Shown: positions 30,834 to 36,181 of the stretch, piece after piece
Layout of the letters: each line of letters opens with the position of its first letter
Numbering within the stretch: position 1 is the first letter of the stretch
Assembly: GCA_934663625.1 (NCBI GenBank)
Contig: CAKUKP010000022.1
Coordinates: forward strand, 1-36,181
DNA: 36,181 bases
Direction of reading: 5' to 3'
DNA from: an uncultured Clostridia bacterium
GTDB lineage: Bacteria; Bacillota; Clostridia; Christensenellales; Aristaeellaceae
Translations under genes and position numbers: made by a program
The notes under the pieces: generated by a model
Databases searched by the model: none
What the model was told of the DNA's origin: nothing
The model's input: only the letters and a program-made list of their open reading frames with translations

Positions 30834-30981
30834 TGCGTATCATCAGAGGAAGGCGGAATACGGCGGAACCAAAATGCAAAGGCAGCGTCTTTGAACTGAA
30901 TAATATCTCCACCTGTTTTACGGCCTTAGAGCGCGGATAATATGTTACCGCCATACTGTCAAACCGCTTTCCATAGCATTT

Positions 30982-31197
30982 CTACCACCATTCGATGATT
31001 CCGACGCATTTCAAGAGTATCAGAAGAACGCATACCACGGCATTTGCAGTTGCGACATAGAACATGCATCTGTCGAATTTCCAAAAACGCTTGCTGCCAT
31101 ACTGCTGATAACGTTCATCGTTACAATACTTATGCGACGGATAATCATCAAGCGCATAACAAATCAGCGAAACCACTGCGTATAATGTCGATAGCAA
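30982..31197 (-). CDS. Small two-helix membrane protein of unknown function
   Basis: A 71-residue protein with hydrophobic segments at about 2-15 and 46-68 separated by a polar, tyrosine-rich loop (DDYPSHKYCNDERYQQYG). The start is a TTG, about 9 nt after GGGGAG. It lies 24 nt after the neighbouring 127-residue gene on the same strand, which supports expression. No family recognised. Confidence 0.55.
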   Translation of the reverse strand: MLSTLYAVVSLICYALDDYPSHKYCNDERYQQYGSKRFWKFDRCMFYVATANAVVCVLLILLKCVGIIEWW

Positions 31198-31221
31198 ATC
31201 TCACTTCTCCCCTTCTTTGCC

Positions 31222-31605
31222 TCAGCATTTCGGCCAACAGGGTTTTGCATCCAGTTTCACTTCGAAAAACTGATCGAGGTGCGTCTGGCTGATATAGGCA
31301 ACGCCGTCTTCCCGTCCCTGTACATGATGAAATCGAACGAGAAATCGCGTTCCGTTTTCCAGCCGTTCAAATTCCATGGAGAACACCGAGCCTTTACAGA
31401 ATCGCATATCCAGCGTGCGCGAAACCCGCGGCGCATCGAACTGGATGAAATAGCCGTCCTTCCAGAAAAACGTGTATTCGAAGGTGTCATGCACATTCTT
31501 CCGGCAAAGCAGCCCGATGCAATCCTCAAACGCATAATGCGTCGTATAGGCTCTTACGTCCGGACAGACGACGCGCCACGGAATATCCGGAAACAGGCTT
31601 TTCAT
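31222..31605 (-). CDS. Uncharacterised protein (127 aa)
   Basis: A soluble protein of 127 residues rich in aromatic amino acids and beta-strand-like segments (FEYTFFWKDGYFIQFD), with no signal peptide or membrane helix and no motif I recognise. Its ATG overlaps the stop of the DUF4304 gene by 4 nt (ATGA), so the two are co-translated. The small size, low-GC base use and company resemble immunity-type or accessory loci, but that is only context. Confidence 0.7.
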   Translation of the reverse strand: MKSLFPDIPWRVVCPDVRAYTTHYAFEDCIGLLCRKNVHDTFEYTFFWKDGYFIQFDAPRVSRTLDMRFCKGSVFSMEFERLENGTRFLVRFHHVQGREDGVAYISQTHLDQFFEVKLDAKPCWPKC

Positions 31606-32105
31606 GTTTGTGTTTCTCCTGCAATCGACGGACAGTTTGAATCGGGCAGCCGCTGAAACCGCTTCGCCACCTTGACCATGACGCGATAGTATTCATCGTG
31701 CGCAAGAATGTATTCCAGCCCATTTTGAATTGCCGGAATCACCCACGCTTCGAGCGCGCTTTCAATACTGCTCTCCAGTTCATCCGCGCTGTAATATTCG
31801 TATTTAATCATTTCGGTCTGATATGCATAGGAATCCGGCTTGTTGCTCAGCTTTTCTTTGCCGGGCACCGAGATGCGCCAATCCATGTTGGTGTCTCGGT
31901 ATTTGGGGTACGACAGGCCATCGTTAAAATCCTTCAGGCTGAACCCGCAGTTTATATAGACAGCCTTTCCGTAGAGGGACGATTGAAAATGAACAGACCC
32001 GATAATATCCGAACCCAAATCCAGATAATACTGTCCGCGTGCCTTCATAAAGCCATATCGTTTCAGAATTCCATCGCAAAGCGCCTTAAACTCCTGCTTG
32101 GTCAT
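31602..32105 (-). CDS. DUF4304-like protein
   Basis: A 167-residue soluble protein beginning MTKQEFKALCDGILKRYGF, with a mid-region YYLDLGSDIIGSVHFQSS and a late acidic helix, resembling the DUF4304 family (about 120-150 residues, function unknown). AAGGAG precedes the ATG, and a promoter with a perfect -10 lies about 70 nt upstream. It is the first gene of a three-gene minus-strand unit with lower GC than its surroundings. Proteins of this kind often occur as scattered accessory genes. Confidence 0.75.
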   Translation of the reverse strand: MTKQEFKALCDGILKRYGFMKARGQYYLDLGSDIIGSVHFQSSLYGKAVYINCGFSLKDFNDGLSYPKYRDTNMDWRISVPGKEKLSNKPDSYAYQTEMIKYEYYSADELESSIESALEAWVIPAIQNGLEYILAHDEYYRVMVKVAKRFQRLPDSNCPSIAGETQT

Positions 32106-32176
32106 ATGGCATTCTCCTTTTTTTCAGATAGTTTATAATTCTCAGATGGTACTTTCAGAAGGTACTTTATAATACC

Positions 32177-32206
32177 ATTATACCAAAAATCCATACGTTT
32201 TAGCAA
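32177..32206 (-). promoter_or_regulatory. Promoter of the DUF4304 locus
   Basis: On the minus strand -35 TTGCTA (32201-32206), an 18-nt spacer and a perfect -10 TATAAT (32177-32182) are seen. Two copies of GGTACTTT lie between it and the first gene and would be transcribed. Confidence 0.7.
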
Positions 32207-32247
32207 TAGATGAGCTTCAGCATATGCCAAGTCTGGTTCTGTTCAAA

Positions 32248-32278
32248 AGGATCCGCAGCCTGTCCGGTTACGGATCCT
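32248..32278 (-). terminator. Terminator of the sugar ABC transporter operon
   Basis: AGGATCCG (32248-32255) pairs perfectly with CGGATCCT (32271-32278). On the minus strand the hairpin is followed by a short T-run (TTTTG), 23 nt past the DUF4867 stop codon. Confidence 0.65.
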
Positions 32279-32300
32279 CTTTGCAGGAATGTATGGGGAA

Positions 32301-32927
32301 TCAGATTTCCACCGCGATATTTTCGCCCTTCAGCGCGACGCATGCGCCGCCCGCGGCTTCGCTGCTTTCGGCGTGCGCCAGCAGCCATTTGTTGGTGGCG
32401 GTGATCAGGCGCGCTTCGCCCTTCGCATCGGGCTTGAATTTCAGTTCCGTGTTCGTGCCCTTCGGCAGCACCACCACACTGCGGAACGCCTTGCCCACCG
32501 GCGCATAGTGCAGTGAGGACGCGTACACCTCTACGAACGTTCCCTCCGGCACGCGGAACGCTTCCACCTTCGCGGTATCGTATTCGAGCGCTTCAAAATC
32601 GATATCGCCCTCCTTGCCCAGCAGCAGGATCATATCGCTGCCCACGGCGAGGTTCAATTCGCTGTCGCGATGGTATTCCAGACAGTTCAGCTTGTAATTT
32701 TCGCCGTTGCAATAGCCGATCTGAATCGGCATACCGCCGAAAAGCTGATCGCGCGCTTCCTGATAGATCGGCAGCGCTTCCAGTTCAGGCGCGGAAGCCA
32801 CATAGATCGTGCCGCCCTTCGGGCATTCCGTTTTCATCATGCATTCCTTCAGCGCTTCCACATCAAAACCATGAATTACCTTGCCATAGGGCGCGAACGC
32901 CGCATCAAATACCGATTGAATTTTCAT
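32301..32927 (-). CDS. DUF4867-like cupin-type protein
   Basis: A 208-residue soluble protein whose central part (CLEYHRDSELNLAVGSDMILLLG) looks like a cupin-type barrel with a possible metal site around the histidine. It resembles DUF4867 proteins, which often sit beside sugar transport and sugar isomerase genes; activity unproven. The start chosen is ATG 32927, 7 nt after GGAGGT; the longer frame from 32981 lacks a ribosome binding site. It is the last gene after the ABC transporter genes, 105 nt downstream of the ATPase, which suggests a role in handling the imported sugar, such as isomerisation. Confidence 0.8.
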   Translation of the reverse strand: MKIQSVFDAAFAPYGKVIHGFDVEALKECMMKTECPKGGTIYVASAPELEALPIYQEARDQLFGGMPIQIGYCNGENYKLNCLEYHRDSELNLAVGSDMILLLGKEGDIDFEALEYDTAKVEAFRVPEGTFVEVYASSLHYAPVGKAFRSVVVLPKGTNTELKFKPDAKGEARLITATNKWLLAHAESSEAAGGACVALKGENIAVEI

Positions 32928-33032
32928 CGTGCTTACCTCCGTTGTGAAGTATGCGGCGGTAAATACTGCCGTATATATCATATAACTTTTTACAGTTTTT
33001 TACAAGTGTGCAACAATCCGGCAAACCGTCGA

Positions 33033-34553
33033 TTATTTCTGACCGATGGTGTAGGACAGGATCTTTTCCTGATCCATATCCTGCTTATCCTTGATTTCCG
33101 CCACGATCGCGCCGTCCTTCATCACGTACAGGCGATCGGACATGCCGATCAATTCGGGCATATCGGACGAAATCATGATCACCGCCACGCCTTCTCCGGC
33201 GATTTTATCGATGATGTGATAGATTTCGCGCTTCGCGCCGACGTCGATGCCGCGCGTGGGCTCATCCAGAATCAGAACGCGCGGGCTGGTGACCAGACAT
33301 TTGCCCAGAACCACCTTCTGCTGGTTGCCGCCCGAAAGGGTTTTCACCGGCTGGGTGGGGTTCTTGCACATGATGTTCAGTTCCTTCACCGTCTGTTCGG
33401 AAAGCGCCTGTTCCGCCTTGCGGTTGATCACGCCGTTTTTGAACATGCGCCACAGGTTCGCCAACGAAATATTCGCCGGAATGCCCATATCCAATATCAG
33501 GCCTTCATCCTTGCGATCCTCGGTCAGATAAATCAGACCATTGCGCAGCCATTTCTGCGGATCGAGCGTATGCACGCGCTTGCCGAAGTAATATACCTCG
33601 CCGCCGTGGCTGTGCCGCACGCCGTAGATGGACTTGGCGAGTTCGGTTCTGCCCGCGCCCACCAGACCGCCCATGCCCACGATTTCACCCGCGTTTACAT
33701 GCATGTTAATCGGCAGGCTGTGTTCGTCCAGCCGCAGGTTTTTGACCTCCAGCGCCACTTCTTTGCCGGGCGTATGCACGTTTTCATACATTTCGCCCAG
33801 CGTGCGCCCGACCATCATCTTCACGATGCGCCCGATTTCAAATTCATCGCGCTCCAGCGTGCCGATGTACTGACCGTCGCGCAGAACGCTCAGGCGGTCG
33901 CCCACCTGTTCGAATTCTTCGGTTCTGTGAGAGATATAGATGATGGAAACGCCGTCCCTGCGCAGCTTGTGAATCAGACCGAACAGGAAATCGATCTCCT
34001 TTTTGGTGAGCGACGAGGTCGGTTCATCCATGATGATGATCCGGCAATTGTAGGACAGCACCTTTACGATTTCCACCACCTGCTGCTGCGCCGTGGAAAG
34101 CTTTGCCACCTGAATGGCAGGATCGATATCGATGCCCAGTTCGTTCAGCAGCTTGCGCGCCTCGCGCAGCATGCCGCGGTTGTCCATCAGCACCTTGCCC
34201 TTCTTTTCGCGGCCGATGAAGATATTCTGCGCCACGGAAAGATTGTTGCACAGGTTCAGCTCCTGATGAATAAAGCCGATGCCCAGTTCCATCGCTTCGC
34301 GCGCGTTGCGGGGATGCACCACCTTGCCGTCCAGCAGAATTTCGCCCTCGTCCGGCGGCAGAATTCCGCCGAGCACCTTCATCAGCGTGCTCTTGCCCGC
34401 GCCGTTTTCGCCGACCAGAATGTGTACCTCGCCCTCGCGCAGATCGAAATTCACGCCGTCCAGAATCTTTACGGTGGCGTTGCGAAGGGCGTTTCCATAG
34501 GCGTCGAAAATGTATTTCGTAATGCCCTTCATTTCAAGAATCGTCTTGTTCAT
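33033..34553 (-). CDS. Sugar ABC transporter ATP-binding protein (RbsA/MglA family)
   Basis: A 506-residue protein with two fused nucleotide-binding domains, typical of carbohydrate uptake transporters of the CUT2 class. Domain one has an intact Walker A GENGAGKST (48-56) and Walker B IIIMDEPTSSL. Domain two has the usual degenerate Walker A (GLVGAGRTEL) with intact signature LSGGNQQKV (about 406-414) and LILDEPTRGID. It lies 16 nt after the permease gene. The substrate could be ribose, xylose, galactofuranose, autoinducer-2 or another small sugar; the sequence does not tell. Confidence 0.95.
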   Translation of the reverse strand: MNKTILEMKGITKYIFDAYGNALRNATVKILDGVNFDLREGEVHILVGENGAGKSTLMKVLGGILPPDEGEILLDGKVVHPRNAREAMELGIGFIHQELNLCNNLSVAQNIFIGREKKGKVLMDNRGMLREARKLLNELGIDIDPAIQVAKLSTAQQQVVEIVKVLSYNCRIIIMDEPTSSLTKKEIDFLFGLIHKLRRDGVSIIYISHRTEEFEQVGDRLSVLRDGQYIGTLERDEFEIGRIVKMMVGRTLGEMYENVHTPGKEVALEVKNLRLDEHSLPINMHVNAGEIVGMGGLVGAGRTELAKSIYGVRHSHGGEVYYFGKRVHTLDPQKWLRNGLIYLTEDRKDEGLILDMGIPANISLANLWRMFKNGVINRKAEQALSEQTVKELNIMCKNPTQPVKTLSGGNQQKVVLGKCLVTSPRVLILDEPTRGIDVGAKREIYHIIDKIAGEGVAVIMISSDMPELIGMSDRLYVMKDGAIVAEIKDKQDMDQEKILSYTIGQK

Positions 34554-34569
34554 GATAGCCCTCCTTCCC

Positions 34570-35583
34570 TTACAGCTTGCGGTTCTTATAGGCTTCCAGC
34601 ACGATGGCGAGCAGTATGATCACGCCCAGACAGGGCTTAAACAGGTAGAAGTTTACCTTCAGCATGTTGATCGATACTTCCAGCGTTTTCGTGATGAATA
34701 CGCCGAATACGCAGTTGATTACGCTGGATACGCCGCCGTACAAACTGGTGCCCGCCACGACTGCCGCGGTAACGATATCGAACGTATAGTTCATGCCGCC
34801 GAGGTTCGACTGGCAGCAGCCCGCGCGGATGGACAACAGCACGGAAGCCATCGCCACCAGCATGGAGCAGAACACATAGGTTTCGATGTGCAGAAGCGTG
34901 GTATTGATGCCGGAAAGCTTCGCCGTCTTGGCATTGAAGCCAAATGCGGAAAGATCGCGGCCGTACACGGTCTTATGCCGCACAAAATACATCACAATTA
35001 CGATCACCACGGAAATCCATACGTAGCTGGGCAGGCGCAGAAAGCTTTTCAGAATCTGCACATCCTGCAGGCCCTCCGGCAGCGCTTCATAGATGAAGTT
35101 GAACACCTTGGTGGTGCCGAACGCCTTCAGATCCGGCGGAAGCTGATTGAACTGTTCGCCCTTGCCTACGATCTGCGCAAGGCCGTAGATCACATAGCCG
35201 GAGCCGAGCGTAGTGATAAACGCGGGAACGCGCAAAAACTGCACGATCGATCCGTTCATCAAACCCACCAGCGCGCCCACCAGAATGGTTGCGATGATCG
35301 CGATCCACGCGGGCACGCCGTTGTTTACCGTCAGCACGCCCAGCACCACGGAACACAGACCAACCGTGTTGGCAAGCGATAGATCGATGCCGCCGGTGGT
35401 CAGCACCAGCATCATGCCCATGACCGCCACGCACGGCACGGCGGCCTGCTTGAGCATCGTAAAGATCGCCGATACGGAGAAGAAATTGGGAACCACGATG
35501 CACGCGATGATGAACAGAATGCCGAATTCCAGAATCACGCCGTGTTCCTTTGCAAACTTTTTGAAGCCTGTATTCGTACCCAT
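34570..35583 (-). CDS. Sugar ABC transporter permease (RbsC family)
   Basis: A 337-residue integral membrane protein with about eight to ten hydrophobic helices and the family signature TTGGIDLSLA near residue 65. It should form the membrane channel together with the second permease. GGAGGGG lies 7 nt before the ATG. It lies 12 nt after the second permease and 16 nt before the ATPase gene. Two distinct permeases in one CUT2 operon occur in the galactofuranose (YtfT/YjfF) and autoinducer-2 (LsrC/LsrD) systems, so a heterodimeric channel is likely. Confidence 0.94.
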   Translation of the reverse strand: MGTNTGFKKFAKEHGVILEFGILFIIACIVVPNFFSVSAIFTMLKQAAVPCVAVMGMMLVLTTGGIDLSLANTVGLCSVVLGVLTVNNGVPAWIAIIATILVGALVGLMNGSIVQFLRVPAFITTLGSGYVIYGLAQIVGKGEQFNQLPPDLKAFGTTKVFNFIYEALPEGLQDVQILKSFLRLPSYVWISVVIVIVMYFVRHKTVYGRDLSAFGFNAKTAKLSGINTTLLHIETYVFCSMLVAMASVLLSIRAGCCQSNLGGMNYTFDIVTAAVVAGTSLYGGVSSVINCVFGVFITKTLEVSINMLKVNFYLFKPCLGVIILLAIVLEAYKNRKL

Positions 35584-35595
35584 ATCCGCCCCTCC

Positions 35596-36181
35596 TTACC
35601 GGTTCGCCGCTTCCGCGGCGGTGAACTGCGCCACCTTTTCATCGCGGCGCACCTTCACCATCATGCTGAACGCAACCACCGCGATGATGATCACGCCGAC
35701 GATGATGTTCTGGAAGTAAACCGATACGTGCAGGAGCGTGAGCACGTTGCGCACCGCGCCGATCAGCAGCGCGCCGATCATCGTGCACCATACCTTGCCT
35801 TCGCCTCCCGCCATATTGATGCCGCCGATTACGCACGCGGCAATGGCGTCGGTCTGATAATTATCGCCCTGCGTGGGATGCGCCATGGTCAGCTGCGCCG
35901 CCAGCAATACGCCCGCGCACGCCGCGCAGAAGCCGGACAGCATAAATACGAAAATCTTGATGCGGCTTACGCGGATACCGGCGTTTACCAGCACCTGTTC
36001 ATTGCCGCCCAGGCCGTAAATGTGCGTACCGATGGGCAGCCGCGTGGTGATGATAACGCCCATCGCCACGAAGATCAGCATCAGGAAATCGGAATATGGA
36101 ACACCGAAAAGCGTGGAATTGCCGATGGCCTTGAACGCTTCCGGAAAATTGCCGAAGGAATTGCCGTTGTTAAAGAGATAG
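35596..36181 (-). CDS. Second sugar ABC transporter permease (RbsC family), cut by the window edge
   Basis: The frame stays open to the right edge, so the N-terminal part lies outside the window. About 194 residues are visible, including GNSTLFGVPYSDFLML, IYGLGGNEQV near the middle, the family motif IGGINMAGGEGKVW and a C-terminal hydrophobic pair of helices. It is clearly a BPD_transp_2-type permease, partner of the neighbouring one. The first ATG in the window (36081) is internal and not the true start. The substrate-binding protein gene is expected further right. Confidence 0.92.
   Translation of the reverse strand, partial: YLFNNGNSFGNFPEAFKAIGNSTLFGVPYSDFLMLIFVAMGVIITTRLPIGTHIYGLGGNEQVLVNAGIRVSRIKIFVFMLSGFCAACAGVLLAAQLTMAHPTQGDNYQTDAIAACVIGGINMAGGEGKVWCTMIGALLIGAVRNVLTLLHVSVYFQNIIVGVIIIAVVAFSMMVKVRRDEKVAQFTAAEAANR

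Larger units (their letters stand above)
30488..30981. other. Non-coding region of stacked palindromes (about 490 bp)
   Basis: No credible gene is seen on either strand. The region holds at least five separate hairpin-forming palindromes (listed separately) and two near-identical 15-mers, GGAATACGGCGGGAC (30546-30560) and GGAATACGGCGGAAC (30855-30869), that bracket most of them. It separates the sigma factor operon from the DUF4304 locus. This is the look of intergenic REP/MITE-like repeats common in gut Clostridia; whether copies exist elsewhere in this genome cannot be seen here. Confidence 0.65.

Overview
The window reads as a chromosomal segment of an anaerobic, probably spore-forming Firmicute of the class Clostridia, plausibly from an animal gut. 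The evidence is a SpoIVFA/SpoIVFB-like pair, the Firmicute-type plsX-acpP-rnc-smc-ftsY block, an ECF sigma factor paired with a DUF4179 protein, an [FeFe]-hydrogenase-like sensor, and strong GGAGG ribosome binding sites. Most of it is GC-rich, but the DUF4143 ATPase near the left edge and the DUF4304 locus near 31-32 kb are visibly more AT-rich and look acquired.

Left part (1-6.45 kb): a DUF4143 ATPase on the minus strand, the spoIVFA/spoIVFB-like pair on the plus strand, an aldo/keto reductase and an aldose 1-epimerase fired from divergent promoters whose -35 boxes overlap, a small cysteine-rich protein, and a five-gene tRNA operon (Val, Asp, Phe, Gly, Cys) with a clear promoter and terminator.

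Centre (6.45-20.4 kb): fourteen minus-strand genes with no strong terminator between them. In transcription order they are an LDH-fold dehydrogenase carrying the malate-specificity arginine, hdrB, hdrC, hdrA, an mvhD/flxD-type gene, flxC, flxB and flxA. A soluble fumarate-reductase-like pair follows (iron-sulfur subunit, then flavoprotein), then a short AspT/YidE-type carboxylate exchanger. The run ends with a thioredoxin-like [2Fe-2S] ferredoxin, a HydS-like sensory [FeFe]-hydrogenase homologue and a SpoIIE-type phosphatase. My reading is that the first eleven genes form a cytoplasmic reductive route from oxaloacetate through malate and fumarate to succinate and its export. In it an Hdr-Flx flavin-based bifurcating complex would couple NADH oxidation to fumarate reduction and ferredoxin reduction. 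The last three genes look like a redox or H2 signalling module. The genes are seen directly; the coupling is inference. Fumarase is not in the window.

Right part (20.4-36.2 kb): the ftsY, smc, rnc, acpP and plsX block on the minus strand; a divergent xpt and HAD-phosphatase operon; an ECF sigma factor with its DUF4179 partner; a non-coding stretch of nested palindromes; a three-gene DUF4304 locus of lower GC; and a sugar ABC transporter operon (two permeases, a double ATPase, a DUF4867 protein). The transporter operon runs off the right edge, and its substrate-binding protein presumably lies beyond it.
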